Source: Actinobacillus indolicus
GTDB taxonomy: Bacteria; Pseudomonadota; Gammaproteobacteria; Enterobacterales; Pasteurellaceae
Reading direction: 5' to 3'
Assembly: GCF_004519515.1 (NCBI RefSeq)
Contig: NZ_CP038145.1
Span: 1,136,001 to 1,200,000, forward strand
DNA length: 64,000 bases
Part shown: positions 33,359-42,778 of the stretch, piece after piece
Layout: each line of letters opens with the position of its first letter
Numbering within the stretch: the first letter of the stretch is position 1
The notes under the pieces: model-generated
What the model saw: only the letters and a program-made list of their open reading frames with translations
Database searches by the model: none
Told to the model about the DNA's origin: nothing
Position numbers and translations under genes: made by a program

Positions 33359-34081
33359 ATGTTAAAGCTTCTTCGTATTATTTTTGTGGCTGTATTAGCC
33401 ATTCTAATTAGTCTTATTGGCACAATTTATGCATTAATCCGTTTCCGTCATCCGAGTAGTGTTGGCGTTGTTGCTCGTATGTTTGGTGCTTTACATCGAT
33501 GTCTTGGGATTAAACTGATTACGCGTAATTATTCGGGCTTTGATAAACCTGCGATTTATATCGGCAACCACCAAAATAACTATGATATGGTAACGATCGC
33601 TTCAATGGTTCCACCGAGAACGGTGAGCATTGGCAAACGCAGTTTGATTTGGATTCCTTTTTTTGGCTTAGTATATTGGGCAACGGGGAATATTTTTATT
33701 CACCGTGAAAAACGCAGTAGTGCCATTAATACGATGAATAAAGTCGGTGAGATTATTCGTGATAAACAGATCTCAGTATGGATGTTTCCAGAAGGTACGC
33801 GTAGCCGTGGGCGTGGGTTGCTACCTTTTAAAACAGGGGCGTTCCATACGGCGATTGCGGCAGGTGTGCCGATTGTGCCGATTGTCTGTTCAACGACCCA
33901 TAATAAGATTGACTTAAATCGTAAGGATAATGGCGTAGTGATTTGCGAACAATTAGAACCGATTGATACGTCAGGTTATGATCGTGAAAATCTCAAAGAA
34001 CTAATCGAAAAATGTCACCAAATTATGCAAGCTAAAATTGAACAGTTAGATCAAGAAGTGGCTCAATTAGAACGTAAATAA
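33359..34081 (+). CDS. plsC: 1-acyl-sn-glycerol-3-phosphate acyltransferase PlsC
   Basis: PlsC acylates lysophosphatidic acid to phosphatidic acid at the inner membrane. The 240-residue protein has a hydrophobic N-terminus (LLRIIFVAVLAILISLIGTIYALI) and the acyltransferase motifs NHQNNYDM (HX4D, about 71-78), GNIFIHREKRSSA, FPEGTRSRG (about 144-152) and VPIVPIV. The protein ends in a glutamate- and lysine-rich helix. The ftsP start follows the stop by one base, so plsC and ftsP are co-transcribed, as in several Gammaproteobacteria. Confidence 0.95.
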   Translation: MLKLLRIIFVAVLAILISLIGTIYALIRFRHPSSVGVVARMFGALHRCLGIKLITRNYSGFDKPAIYIGNHQNNYDMVTIASMVPPRTVSIGKRSLIWIPFFGLVYWATGNIFIHREKRSSAINTMNKVGEIIRDKQISVWMFPEGTRSRGRGLLPFKTGAFHTAIAAGVPIVPIVCSTTHNKIDLNRKDNGVVICEQLEPIDTSGYDRENLKELIEKCHQIMQAKIEQLDQEVAQLERK

Positions 34082-34082
34082 T

Positions 34083-35492
34083 ATGAAACTTTCTCGCCGT
34101 CAATTTTTACAACGTTCCGCTTTTGTCGGTGCTATCTCTTTAGCTCCGACACCATTGTGGGCAAAAAATCGTACTGCCTTAACGATTCCTCCTATTATCG
34201 AAGTAGGACGCGGTCGCCCTGTAAGATTAGATTTTAGAACCGCACAGACTCAGTTTGATAAAGGCAAATTGGTTGATGTATGGGGCGTAAATGGGCGTTA
34301 TCTTGCCCCAACGGTGCGAGTGAAGTCAGGCGATTTTGTTAAACTCACCTATACCAACAATCTTCCCCAAGCGTTGTCTATCAATATTCAAGGCTTACAG
34401 GCAACCACCGAGATGATCGGTTCTATTCATCGTAAAATGGAGAAAAATAGCAGTTGGTCGCCAATTTTATCGGTCAATCAACCCGCTTGTACCGCATGGT
34501 ATCATGCCGATACGATGTTGAATTCGGCGTTCCAAGTTTATCGTGGCTTGGCTGGTTTATGGATTATTGAAGATAACGAAAGCCGAAAAGCATCATTGCC
34601 AAATAAATATGGCGTGAATGATATTCCCTTAATCTTGCAAGATCAGTTGATTAATAAAGATGGCGTGCAAGTGATTGATACTCAAGCGAACCAATTCTTT
34701 GGGAAACGCTTATTTGTCAATGGGGTTGAATCACCTTATATGAATGTGCCGAGAGGCTGGGTGCGTTTGCGGATTGTGAATGCTTCCCTCTCTCGTCGTT
34801 ATGATTTACGTTTAGATAATGGTAAGCCGTTATATTTGATTGCAACGGGGATTGGATTTCTAGCTGATATGGTTGAAATGGAACATATTCCCCTTGCACC
34901 GTCGGAACGAATTGAAGTTTTAGTGGACTTAAATGAAGGGGGAAATGTTTCGTTAATCAGTGGCAAGAAGCGAGATTTTTTTGATGAAGTTGGGCAATTG
35001 TTCAAAGATAACAACGAGTTAAAGGATAATGTGGTATTAGAGCTTCGTCCAGAGGGTCTGCCTTCAGCATTAAATGTGACCCCCAAACTTCCTCCATTTA
35101 ATGTGGAAGAGTTTAACTTAAAAATTACCCAAGAACGCAAAATCAATCTCCGCCCACAGGATCGTTTAATCAATCAGCAACGATTTGATCCTAAACGGAT
35201 TGATTTCACGGTGAAAAAAGGCTTGGTGGAACGTTGGTATTTAACCACAACGGAAGCGGTAGGTTTTAGCTTACAAGGTGCGAAATTTATTGTGGAAACG
35301 AAAAATCGTCAGGCTGTGCCTCACAAACAGTTGGCTTGGCGAGATTGTGTATGGTTAGAACCAACGCAAGAAACCACATTGTTGGTTAAGTTTGAACATA
35401 TAGCCTCTGAGCAACAGCCATTTACCTTCGGGGTATCCGATTTAATGTTACGAGATCGTGGTTGTATGGGGCAATTTGCTGTTACGGAATAG
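34083..35492 (+). CDS. ftsP: Cell division protein FtsP (SufI), Tat-exported multicopper-oxidase fold
   Basis: The 469-residue protein has a twin-arginine signal, SRRQFLQRSAFVGAISLAPTPLWA (4-27), and three cupredoxin-like domains. It resembles multicopper oxidases, but the HxH copper ligands expected in laccase-type enzymes are not obvious (for example WYHADTM remains, while the C-terminal HCHxxxH is absent). This fits FtsP/SufI, a periplasmic, non-enzymatic divisome protein that protects septation under stress. It follows plsC directly. A paired uptake-signal terminator lies just after its stop. Confidence 0.9.
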   Translation: MKLSRRQFLQRSAFVGAISLAPTPLWAKNRTALTIPPIIEVGRGRPVRLDFRTAQTQFDKGKLVDVWGVNGRYLAPTVRVKSGDFVKLTYTNNLPQALSINIQGLQATTEMIGSIHRKMEKNSSWSPILSVNQPACTAWYHADTMLNSAFQVYRGLAGLWIIEDNESRKASLPNKYGVNDIPLILQDQLINKDGVQVIDTQANQFFGKRLFVNGVESPYMNVPRGWVRLRIVNASLSRRYDLRLDNGKPLYLIATGIGFLADMVEMEHIPLAPSERIEVLVDLNEGGNVSLISGKKRDFFDEVGQLFKDNNELKDNVVLELRPEGLPSALNVTPKLPPFNVEEFNLKITQERKINLRPQDRLINQQRFDPKRIDFTVKKGLVERWYLTTTEAVGFSLQGAKFIVETKNRQAVPHKQLAWRDCVWLEPTQETTLLVKFEHIASEQQPFTFGVSDLMLRDRGCMGQFAVTE

Positions 35493-35495
35493 CAT

Positions 35496-35552
35496 TAAGC
35501 GGTCGGATCAGCGAGAAAATTTGCAAAAAAATGTGGAAATCTTACCGCTTGT
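35496..35552 (+). terminator. Inverted uptake-signal pair after ftsP
   Basis: TTAAGCGGTCGGATC (from 35496) faces ACCGCTTGT (to 35552) around AAATTTGCAAAAAAATG. It is less symmetrical than the other pairs, so the stem is weak, but the position fits a terminator ahead of accA. Confidence 0.5.
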
Positions 35553-35613
35553 GTCGCATTCGCTGATAGAATACAGCGATTTTTATTTCCGCCGAAACAG
35601 ATAGGAAAAAATT

Positions 35614-36567
35614 ATGACAACAGAATATTTAGATTTTGAATTGCCGATTGCTGAACTTGAAGCAAAAATTGAAGCATTGCGTTCCGCCGTAGGTAATGAC
35701 AACAAGATCAGCCTCGATGATGAAATTGCACGCTTACAGAAAAAGAGTGAAGAATTAACGAAGAAAACATTCGCAGATTTAGATGCGTGGCAAATTTCTC
35801 GTATGGCTCGCCATCCAAGTCGCCCTTATACCTTAGATTATATTGAGCGTATTTTTACCGAATTTGATGAACTTGCTGGCGACCGTGCTTTTGCAGATGA
35901 TAAAGCGATCGTTGGCGGTATTGCACGTTTAGATGGTCGTCCAGTGATGGTAATTGGACATCAAAAAGGGCGTACCGTGAAAGAAAAAGTGAAACGCAAT
36001 TTCGGTATGCCAGCACCAGAAGGCTACCGTAAAGCCCTTCGTTTAATGCAGATGGCAGAACGTTTCAATATGCCGATTATCACCTTTATTGATACACCAG
36101 GAGCATATCCAGGCATTGGTGCAGAAGAGCGTGGACAGTCAGAAGCGATTGCACGCAACTTGCGTGAGATGTCCACCTTAAAAGTGCCTGTTATCTGTAC
36201 GGTTATCGGCGAAGGCGGTTCAGGCGGTGCGTTAGCGATTGGCGTGGGCGATAAAGTGAATATGTTGCAATACAGCACCTATTCGGTGATTTCCCCTGAA
36301 GGTTGTGCTTCTATCTTATGGAAAAGTGCTGAAAAAGCCTCAACCGCTGCGGAAGTGATGGGCTTAACCGCACCTCGCCTAAAAGAACTTGAGCTAATTG
36401 ATAATATCGTACCAGAACCATTGGGTGGTGCGCATCGTAACTTTGATGAGATGGCAGCAAACTTGAAAAAACGTCTCATTGAAGATTTGGCGGACTTAGA
36501 TCCACTTGATGCGGAATCATTAACAGATCGTCGTTATCAACGTTTAATGAATTACGGCTACGTTTAA
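35614..36567 (+). CDS. accA: Acetyl-CoA carboxylase carboxyltransferase subunit alpha AccA
   Basis: AccA, with AccD, transfers CO2 from carboxybiotin to acetyl-CoA to make malonyl-CoA for fatty acid synthesis. The 317-residue protein has an N-terminal coiled segment (LPIAELEAKIEALR) and the carboxyltransferase core GHQKGRTVKEKVKRNFGMPAPEGYRKALRLM, FIDTPGAYPGIGAEERGQ and GEGGSGGALAIGVGD. AGGAAAAAATT precedes the ATG. It is a single gene between ftsP and the tRNA-Thr gene, closed by an uptake-signal-derived terminator. Confidence 0.97.
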   Translation: MTTEYLDFELPIAELEAKIEALRSAVGNDNKISLDDEIARLQKKSEELTKKTFADLDAWQISRMARHPSRPYTLDYIERIFTEFDELAGDRAFADDKAIVGGIARLDGRPVMVIGHQKGRTVKEKVKRNFGMPAPEGYRKALRLMQMAERFNMPIITFIDTPGAYPGIGAEERGQSEAIARNLREMSTLKVPVICTVIGEGGSGGALAIGVGDKVNMLQYSTYSVISPEGCASILWKSAEKASTAAEVMGLTAPRLKELELIDNIVPEPLGGAHRNFDEMAANLKKRLIEDLADLDPLDAESLTDRRYQRLMNYGYV

Positions 36568-36585
36568 TTTCTTATTTTGATGAAG

Positions 36586-36630
36586 CGGTAAGATGAAGGC
36601 AAAATTTTGCAACTCTCTTACCGTTTTCTT
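36586..36630 (+). terminator. Terminator after accA
   Basis: CGGTAAGA (36586-36593) pairs with TCTTACCG (36616-36623) and is followed by TTTTCTTTTT. It is an uptake-signal-like pair with AAAATTTTGCAA in the loop. Confidence 0.65.
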
Positions 36631-36696
36631 TTTGTGAAGCATAAGAAGAAAAGTAAAAAAGTGAATAATCGATTTAAGTGATGAAATAGAAATAAA

Positions 36697-36772
<76 letters not shown>

Positions 36773-36881
36773 ATAGGACAAGATGTCTTGGAAAGAGTGC
36801 GCATTTTAGCGATTTTCTCTCTTCTTGCAACTATTTTTTAATTCACAACGTAAAATTTTACCTGAAAAGGAGTTTGATTTA

Positions 36882-37745
36882 ATGAAAAATGTACTATCCA
36901 TTCAATCTCATGTTGTTTATGGTTATGCAGGTAACAAAGCGGCGACGTTCCCAATGCAATTATTAGGCATTGATGTTTGGGCGTTAAATACGGTGCAATT
37001 TTCGAATCATACACAGTATGGTAAATGGAAAGGGATGGTTGTGCCTAAAGAGCAAATTGGTGAGATTACTCAAGGCATTGCGGAAATTGAGGCATTACAT
37101 GAATGCGATGCGGTGCTTTCTGGTTATATCGGGGCTGCGGAGCAAGGTGCGGAAATTTTGGCTTGTGTTGAGCGTGTGAAATCTGTAAACCCAAATGCCA
37201 TTTACTTTTGTGATCCTGTCATGGGGCATCCAGATAAAGGGTGTATTGTTGCACCTGGGGTAGCAGAATTTTTACGTGATGAAGCCATGGCGAAAGCAGA
37301 TATCATCGCGCCGAATTTGGTGGAGTTGCGAGAACTTACAGGCTTGGCAGTAGAGAATTTTGAACAGGCTCTTGAAGCCATTAAGTTTATTCGCAGTAAA
37401 GGGGTTAAGCGTGTATTGGTAAAACACTTAAGTAAAGTTGGGCAAAATCCTTCTAAATTTGAAATGGTGTTAGCAAATCAAGACGGCATTTGGCATATTA
37501 GTCGCCCACTTCATGAATTTGTCGCAAAAGATCCTGTGGGCGTAGGTGATTTAACAAGCGGTTTGTTTTTAGCAAATTTACTCAATGGTAAGTCAGATTT
37601 AGAGGCTTTTGAACATACTGCAAATGCGGTCAATGATGTAATGAGCGTAACTCAACAAAGCGGAAAATATGAGTTACAAATTATTAAAGCTCGCGCATTG
37701 ATTGTTGAGCCACAAAGCCAGTATAAAGCAGTTAAAATCGCTTAA
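36882..37745 (+). CDS. pdxY: Pyridoxal kinase PdxY
   Basis: The start at 36882 is chosen because AAAAGGAG stands upstream and MKNVLSIQSHVVYGYAGNKAATFPMQLLG is the standard PdxY N-terminus; the frame runs 19 codons further back. The 287-residue ribokinase-fold enzyme phosphorylates pyridoxal to pyridoxal 5'-phosphate in the salvage pathway. It has YFCDPVMGHPDKGC (about 106-119) and the anion-hole motif KDPVGVGDLTSGLFLANLL (about 215-233). Its last four bases overlap the convergent TauE/SafE gene. Confidence 0.95.
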   Translation: MKNVLSIQSHVVYGYAGNKAATFPMQLLGIDVWALNTVQFSNHTQYGKWKGMVVPKEQIGEITQGIAEIEALHECDAVLSGYIGAAEQGAEILACVERVKSVNPNAIYFCDPVMGHPDKGCIVAPGVAEFLRDEAMAKADIIAPNLVELRELTGLAVENFEQALEAIKFIRSKGVKRVLVKHLSKVGQNPSKFEMVLANQDGIWHISRPLHEFVAKDPVGVGDLTSGLFLANLLNGKSDLEAFEHTANAVNDVMSVTQQSGKYELQIIKARALIVEPQSQYKAVKIA

Positions 37746-38545
37746 CGGAAAAGTTGTAATAACAGCATATAAATGGCAATCGTTAATAAAATGATTGCCA
37801 GTAATTTTTGCATGGTTTGTGGTTTTAAAATGCCACGTAATTTCATTGAAAAGAAGCTGGTCATAAAAGAACAGCTCACCACAATAGCGACAACGGTGAA
37901 ATTCACATACCCCACTTGCCAAGAGTTTTCTAAATAGACAGGTGGGGTTTTGCTTAGATAGCCATATAAATTTCCTAATCCACCGATAATCATCATATAG
38001 TTGCTGTATGCGGCAATCTGATGGTTTTTTACACTTGGCAATAAACTGATCAGTGGTGCCATAATCGAACCACCGCCAATTCCCGTCATTCCAGCAACAC
38101 TTCCCCCGAATACACAGACTGAAATGCCTTTGATATGCTCTTTTATCGGGCGACAAGCGGTCAGATTCCCTGATTCTTTTGCAAAAAAGAGACGTAGTGC
38201 TAATACCAAAAGTGTGATAACAAATACAGCCACAATTAACCAATTCGGTACAAAGAAACTGGCTTCAAACCCTAACTGTACACCAATAATCATGCCAATA
38301 GACCAAAGAAGTAGGGATTTGATGTTAATAGAGACTTGTTGTTTATAAAAATAAATCAGGTTGATCGTCGCCGTTCCCATTACCGTCATCAGTGACGTGG
38401 CCGCCACCATTTGTAGAGGAAATTCAGGAAATAGCGTGTGCAAAATCGGCACCATTAAAACGCCACCACCAATACCAAAAAGGGCGGACATGAGATTAGT
38501 CAGTATGCCGCAAGCGATTAGAATGAAAATCGTAGTGAGAGTCAT
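37742..38545 (-). CDS. TauE/SafE-family sulfite/organosulfonate exporter (YfcA-like)
   Basis: The start at 38545 is preferred because GGGAGAAG lies just upstream; the frame starts eight codons earlier. The 267-residue protein has about eight membrane helices and both copies of the TauE/SafE signature: ALFGIGGGVLMVPILHTLFP (about 18-37) and GMTGIGGGSIMAPLISLLPS (about 151-170). Family members export sulfite, sulfoacetate or related anions, and many are unassigned. It diverges from the sulfatase operon across a CRP site, so a role in exporting sulfate or sulfite released there is plausible but inferred. Its 3' end overlaps pdxY by four bases. An uptake signal lies within the gene near 38155. 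Confidence 0.82.
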   Translation of the reverse strand: MTLTTIFILIACGILTNLMSALFGIGGGVLMVPILHTLFPEFPLQMVAATSLMTVMGTATINLIYFYKQQVSINIKSLLLWSIGMIIGVQLGFEASFFVPNWLIVAVFVITLLVLALRLFFAKESGNLTACRPIKEHIKGISVCVFGGSVAGMTGIGGGSIMAPLISLLPSVKNHQIAAYSNYMMIIGGLGNLYGYLSKTPPVYLENSWQVGYVNFTVVAIVVSCSFMTSFFSMKLRGILKPQTMQKLLAIILLTIAIYMLLLQLFR

Positions 38546-38674
38546 CTTCTTCTCCCGATTGAAAAGCATGAAATGTGTTGGCGTTATTATGAAAGGGAAA
38601 ACAGAAGAGACTTTATGATCGTTCTCATATTTTTAGGCTGTTTTTTGGAGTGAAATTTCATTAATTTCTAAATT

Positions 38675-38690
38675 TGTGAGCAAGATCACT
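38675..38690. promoter_or_regulatory. CRP site between the TauE/SafE gene and the sulfatase operon
   Basis: TGTGAGCAAGATCACT matches the CRP core TGTGA-N6-TCACA at 9 of 10 informative positions. It is about 124 bases upstream of the symporter start and about 137 bases from the divergent exporter start. CRP control would fit a carbon-source operon. Confidence 0.7.
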
Positions 38691-38806
38691 TTACATTTAT
38701 GACAATTATCATAGTTTATTTACATCTAACGAGATTATGCTAAGGCTGTTCTAAATTCCTAGAATGACATCAGTCTATTTCATCGTAACAATTTAAGGAG
38801 GACTAT

Positions 38807-40498
38807 ATGTTTCTTACAATAGTCAGTTTTTTAGTTGTAACCGCCGCAGTCGGTTTAATCTCTTGGTATAAAACCAAAGGGGATGATTTAAGCACTTCAA
38901 AAGGCTACTTCTTGGCTGGGCGTGGATTGAGTGGCGTAGTCATCGGCTGCTCAATGGTATTAACTTCACTTTCAACGGAACAGTTAATCGGGATCAACGC
39001 AAACTCTTATGCAGGTAACTTCTCGATTATGGCGTGGACAGTGCAATCTGTTATCCCACTCTGTTTCCTTGCGTTATACCTGTTACCAAAATATATCCGT
39101 AACGGTTACACCACCATTCCAGAGTTCTTTGAAGCACGTTTCGACAGACAAACACGTTTGATTATGTCAACGCTCTTCTTGTTCTTCTATCTTTTCATTG
39201 CTATCCCAACCGCACTTTATACAGGGGCGATTGCATTTAATAAAATCTTCAGCCTACAAGAAGTGTTTAATCTCAGTTATGGCGAAGCGATCACTTACAC
39301 CGTAATTGCAATCGGTATCATCGGTGCAATTTATGCGATTTTTGGCGGCTTAAAAGCCGTTGCCGTATCGGATACTTGGAATGCGGTGATCTTAGTGATC
39401 GGTGCGTTACTTGTGCCTATCTTTGCCCTTGCTTATTTAGGTAACGGCAGTATTTCAGAAGGTTTACACATTATCAGCACAACCCACGTTGAAAAATTCA
39501 ACGCTATCGGTAGTGCAACAGATGCTGTGCCTTGGCCAGCTATCTTTACGGGTATCTTAATCGTCAACTTCTTCTACTGGACAACAAACCAAGCGATTGT
39601 ACAACGTGCGTTAGGGGCGAGAGATTTAAAAGCGGGCCAAAAAGGGATTTTAATTGCAGCACTGTTTCTCTTGCTGCTACCGTTAATCCTTAACTTACCG
39701 GGCTTATTAAGCTATCACATTCTTGGCGAAGGCTTAAAACCGATTGATGCGTCATACCCAAGTTTAGTCAATAAAGTGTTACCGACTTGGTTACAAGGCT
39801 TCTTTGTGGCTGCATTATTCGGAGCGATTTTAAGTACCTTCAACTCATTCTTAAATTCAGCGGCAACCATCTACTGTAACGACTTATTGCCTGCGATTAC
39901 TAAAGTCAAACGCACCGATGCAGAGCTTATCAGTTATGCGAAAAAAGTCGGTACCATTATGGCGATTATCACAATGGTTGTTGCACCGTTATTGATGTTC
40001 GGTACAGACGGTATCTTCTTATTCACTCGCCGTTTTGCTGGCTTCTTTAACATTCCTATCGTAGCACTCTTTGCTGTTGGATTGTTTAACCGCTATGTAT
40101 CAGGTTTGGCGGCTCGCATTACCTTGTTAGTCCATGTTGTGCTTTACTTTACTCTCGTTTGGATTATCAACGTGAAAGTCAACTTTGTGTATGTAATGGG
40201 TTCACTCTTCGTCTTTGATGTGGCGTTAATGCTTATCTTAGGTCAGTTCTTAAAACGTGCGACCCCATACGAAGATAACCAAGTCAATCATTCAAATGTA
40301 GATTTAACCCACTGGGAATATGCAAGAACTACAGTAGCTTCATTAGTGTTAGGCTTAATTACCTTACACTTAGTGTTATCACCGCTTGGTTTAGCTTCCG
40401 CAGAAGGCAATGCGACAATGATTATGGGCGTATGGGCTGTGGTGCAAGTGCTTATCCTGATTTTCTTCGGTAAAAAGAAAGTGGTAGATAAAGCATAA
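38807..40498 (+). CDS. yidK: Sodium/solute symporter, YidK type (SSS family)
   Basis: The 563-residue integral membrane protein has about fourteen helices. SKGYFLAGRGLSGVVIGCSMVLTSLSTEQLIGINANSYAG (about 31-70) and the SSS signature FGGLKAVAVSDTWNAVILVIGALLVP are diagnostic of the sodium:solute symporter family. The closest match I recognise is YidK of E. coli, which has the same STEQL and YCTNQ/YWTTNQAIVQRALGA-type segments. The gene leads the operon ahead of a sulfatase, and E. coli has the same neighbourhood (yidJ, yidK). I infer import of a sulfated or uncharged hexose-like sugar. An inverted REP-like pair follows. Confidence 0.87.
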   Translation: MFLTIVSFLVVTAAVGLISWYKTKGDDLSTSKGYFLAGRGLSGVVIGCSMVLTSLSTEQLIGINANSYAGNFSIMAWTVQSVIPLCFLALYLLPKYIRNGYTTIPEFFEARFDRQTRLIMSTLFLFFYLFIAIPTALYTGAIAFNKIFSLQEVFNLSYGEAITYTVIAIGIIGAIYAIFGGLKAVAVSDTWNAVILVIGALLVPIFALAYLGNGSISEGLHIISTTHVEKFNAIGSATDAVPWPAIFTGILIVNFFYWTTNQAIVQRALGARDLKAGQKGILIAALFLLLLPLILNLPGLLSYHILGEGLKPIDASYPSLVNKVLPTWLQGFFVAALFGAILSTFNSFLNSAATIYCNDLLPAITKVKRTDAELISYAKKVGTIMAIITMVVAPLLMFGTDGIFLFTRRFAGFFNIPIVALFAVGLFNRYVSGLAARITLLVHVVLYFTLVWIINVKVNFVYVMGSLFVFDVALMLILGQFLKRATPYEDNQVNHSNVDLTHWEYARTTVASLVLGLITLHLVLSPLGLASAEGNATMIMGVWAVVQVLILIFFGKKKVVDKA

Positions 40499-40504
40499 TA
40501 ATAA

Positions 40505-40571
40505 GGGACACGAAGCGTCGTGTCCCTACAAAATCTTGAAATGTGTTGTAGGGACGCCACGCTTGGCGTCC
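40505..40571. repeat. Inverted pair of GTAG-headed palindromes, REPIN-like
   Basis: The left unit (40505-40529, ending TGTCCCTAC) and the right unit (40548-40571, starting GTAGGGACGCCACG) face each other with the GTAG ends inside, 18 bases apart. Each unit is itself a palindrome. The right unit is identical to the one at 50143-50166. It fills the space between yidK and the sulfatase gene and lies in their mRNA. Confidence 0.8.
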
Positions 40572-40587
40572 ATATAAGGACAATACT

Positions 40588-42036
40588 ATGAACAACATCG
40601 TTTACATTCTTTTAGACCAAGTCCGCAAAGATATGCTTGGTCCTTACGGACACCAAATTGTCAAAACCCCTAACCTTGACAGACTTGCAGCAGACGGTAT
40701 TCGTTTCAATAATGCGTTTACGCCTGCCTCTGTTTGCGGACCTGCTCGAACATCATTGTTTACCGGTTTAATGCCATCTAGTCACGGTATTATTAAGAAC
40801 GGCGAAAAAGGTGGCACAGGGGAAATCAGCCAACAGGCACCGAATATCTGTAACTTAGAAGGATATAACTCTTATGTCGTAGGAAAATGGCACGTCGGCA
40901 CAAAATCTGTTCCTGAAGATTACGGGATTAAAGGACACAATTTTGACGGCTACGGTTACCCGGGTAGCCAAGTCTATAAAAATCTGGTGTTCAACCAACC
41001 ACCGACACACTCGAACCGTTATCGTGAATGGTTAGAAGAAAAAGGCTATGAAATCCCTGAAGTCAGCCGAGCTTACTTTGGCGATAACCCTCATTTACGA
41101 GTACAAGAGTTATGTGGTTTGCTCTCTGGCACAAAAGAAGAAACCATCGAATACTTCATCATTGACGAAGCGAAAAAATATATCCGCGAGTCGCTGGCTG
41201 AAGGTAAACCATTCTTCACTTGGATCAACTTCTGGGGACCACACACCCCTTGTATCGTGCCTGAGCCTTACTACTCAATGTACGATCCAAAAGATGTTGT
41301 GCTAGATGAAAGTTTCTTCAAACCGCTTGAAGGAAAACCTGGGCATTTCCGCACCATCTCAAAAATGTGGGGAATGTGGGAAGCCAGCGAAGAACGTTGG
41401 AAAGAAGTGATCACCAAATTCTGGGGCTACATTACCTTAATCGATGATGCCATCGGTGAGCTGTTTACCTTCTTGGAAGAAAACGGCTTATACGAAAACA
41501 CCTTCCTTGTCGCCACAGCAGATCACGGCGATGCAATGGGTGCACATCGTATGATTGAAAAAGGTGAGTTTATGTTTGAAACCACCTACAACGTCCCATT
41601 GATCATCAAAGACCCACAATCTAACCGTGTCAATGAAGTCGATGACAATCTCGTCTATCTTCACGACCTCACCTCAACGGTCTATGATGTGGCTGGGCAA
41701 GAAGTACCGCCAGAGTTCCAAGGGGAAACCATTTTACCGATCACCAGAGAAAACAAAGAGAATGACCGCAAAGGCTTGCTCTGCCAACTTGCAGGACACT
41801 TTGTTTACTTTGAACAGCGTATGTGGCGACGTAAAGATTACAAACTGGTATTCAACGCCACCGACCTCTGCGAGCTCTATGATGTCCGTAAAGATCCTGA
41901 AGAAATGCACAACCTTTTCTATGATGATGCCTATAAGGAAATCAAAAAAGAGATGCTCGAAGAGATGCGTTTGGAAATGAAGCGTTTGAACGACCCACTT
42001 GAGAATTGGGTGTATCGGATCATTGATGAAATCTAG
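40588..42036 (+). CDS. yidJ: Cytoplasmic Cys-type sulfatase (YidJ type)
   Basis: The 482-residue protein belongs to the alkaline-phosphatase-superfamily sulfatases. The metal-binding N-terminus is MNNIVYILLDQVRKDMLGPYG, with Asp10, and the catalytic motif CGPAR (Cys50-Arg54), where the cysteine becomes formylglycine, is followed by TSLFTG. Further motifs are GKWHVG, TADHGDAMGAHRMIEKG and NVPLIIKDP. No signal peptide is present, so it acts in the cytoplasm. It sits between the symporter and its probable maturase, and it would remove sulfate from an imported sugar. Substrate identity is unknown. An inverted-repeat terminator follows at 42061. Confidence 0.9.
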   Translation: MNNIVYILLDQVRKDMLGPYGHQIVKTPNLDRLAADGIRFNNAFTPASVCGPARTSLFTGLMPSSHGIIKNGEKGGTGEISQQAPNICNLEGYNSYVVGKWHVGTKSVPEDYGIKGHNFDGYGYPGSQVYKNLVFNQPPTHSNRYREWLEEKGYEIPEVSRAYFGDNPHLRVQELCGLLSGTKEETIEYFIIDEAKKYIRESLAEGKPFFTWINFWGPHTPCIVPEPYYSMYDPKDVVLDESFFKPLEGKPGHFRTISKMWGMWEASEERWKEVITKFWGYITLIDDAIGELFTFLEENGLYENTFLVATADHGDAMGAHRMIEKGEFMFETTYNVPLIIKDPQSNRVNEVDDNLVYLHDLTSTVYDVAGQEVPPEFQGETILPITRENKENDRKGLLCQLAGHFVYFEQRMWRRKDYKLVFNATDLCELYDVRKDPEEMHNLFYDDAYKEIKKEMLEEMRLEMKRLNDPLENWVYRIIDEI

Positions 42037-42060
42037 CAACAGATTCGCAAAAAACGAAAG

Positions 42061-42096
42061 AAATCAACCCGCTTGTATGTGGGTTGATTTTATTTT
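42061..42096 (+). terminator. Terminator after the sulfatase gene
   Basis: AAATCAACCC pairs perfectly with GGGTTGATTT around a 10-base loop, followed by TATTTT. It would partly isolate the sulfatase from the regulator and maturase genes, which then need their own promoter or read-through. Confidence 0.75.
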
Positions 42097-42163
42097 GACA
42101 CACTTCACACAAACTGATCCCCATCATAGAGCCACTTTCTTTTCTATGTTAGGATAAAACGAG

Positions 42164-42772
42164 ATGACCGATATGAATACAGGAAGTGATATGTCAGTAA
42201 ATCCACGCTACCCAACCGACTTAAAACGGTGCCAACTCACCCATCTTCATTCCTTCACTAAAGGAATGACTGTGTATAAGCAAGGTGAAACCGCCAAAGA
42301 GTTTTATTACGTCAATAATGGACTTATTGGGCTTTACCATACCTTAGATAACGGCAAAGAGAGCCTTGTTCGTCTATATCAAAAAGGGGATTATTTCGGT
42401 TATCGAACATTGTTTGGCGATGACGGCTACCATTGCAACGCCAAAGTTTTGGTTGAAGCAGAGATCATTCGGATTAAACCAAAAGACATTGATACTTTCT
42501 TCGTAGAAAATCCGCAGATGAGCAAATTTTTGTTGCAATCCCTTGCAAATGAACTGCGAGAAGCGGAACAACGTTTGGCAAAAAGTGCCTATTTACGCAC
42601 CCTTGATCGTGTTATCGACAGCATTTATTTTCTCACGGAAAACTTCCCTTACTATAACTGGACGCACCGTGAAATTGCCGAATATGCAGGGTGTGAAACC
42701 GAAACAGCGATCCGCATTACTAAAGAGTTGAAACGCAACGGTTTATTACAAGATTGGCATAAACAGAAGTAG
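42164..42772 (+). CDS. Crp/Fnr-family transcriptional regulator
   Basis: The 202-residue protein has an N-terminal cyclic-nucleotide-binding-like β-roll (FTKGMTVYKQGETAKEFYYVNNGLIGLYHTLDNGKESLVRLYQKGDYFGYRTLFGDDGYHCNAKVLVEAEIIRI). A C-terminal winged helix follows (YYNWTHREIAEYAGCETETAIRITKELKRNGLLQDW, about 163-198). It lacks an N-terminal cysteine cluster, so it is not an FNR-type oxygen sensor by that route. The initiator could also be Met10 or Met14. It lies between the sulfatase and maturase genes and probably controls this locus; the effector is unknown. Confidence 0.83.
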   Translation: MTDMNTGSDMSVNPRYPTDLKRCQLTHLHSFTKGMTVYKQGETAKEFYYVNNGLIGLYHTLDNGKESLVRLYQKGDYFGYRTLFGDDGYHCNAKVLVEAEIIRIKPKDIDTFFVENPQMSKFLLQSLANELREAEQRLAKSAYLRTLDRVIDSIYFLTENFPYYNWTHREIAEYAGCETETAIRITKELKRNGLLQDWHKQK

Positions 42773-42778
42773 GTCACT

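Noticed and set aside
34083..35492. Annotating the FtsP protein as a laccase-type multicopper oxidase.
   Set aside because: The C-terminal HCHxxxH copper motif is absent, and linkage to plsC and the Tat signal fit FtsP.
37674..38243. A 189-residue frame inside the TauE/SafE gene on the same strand but in another reading frame.
   Set aside because: It has no recognisable domain, is Cys/Trp-rich and falls entirely within a gene with clear TauE/SafE motifs.
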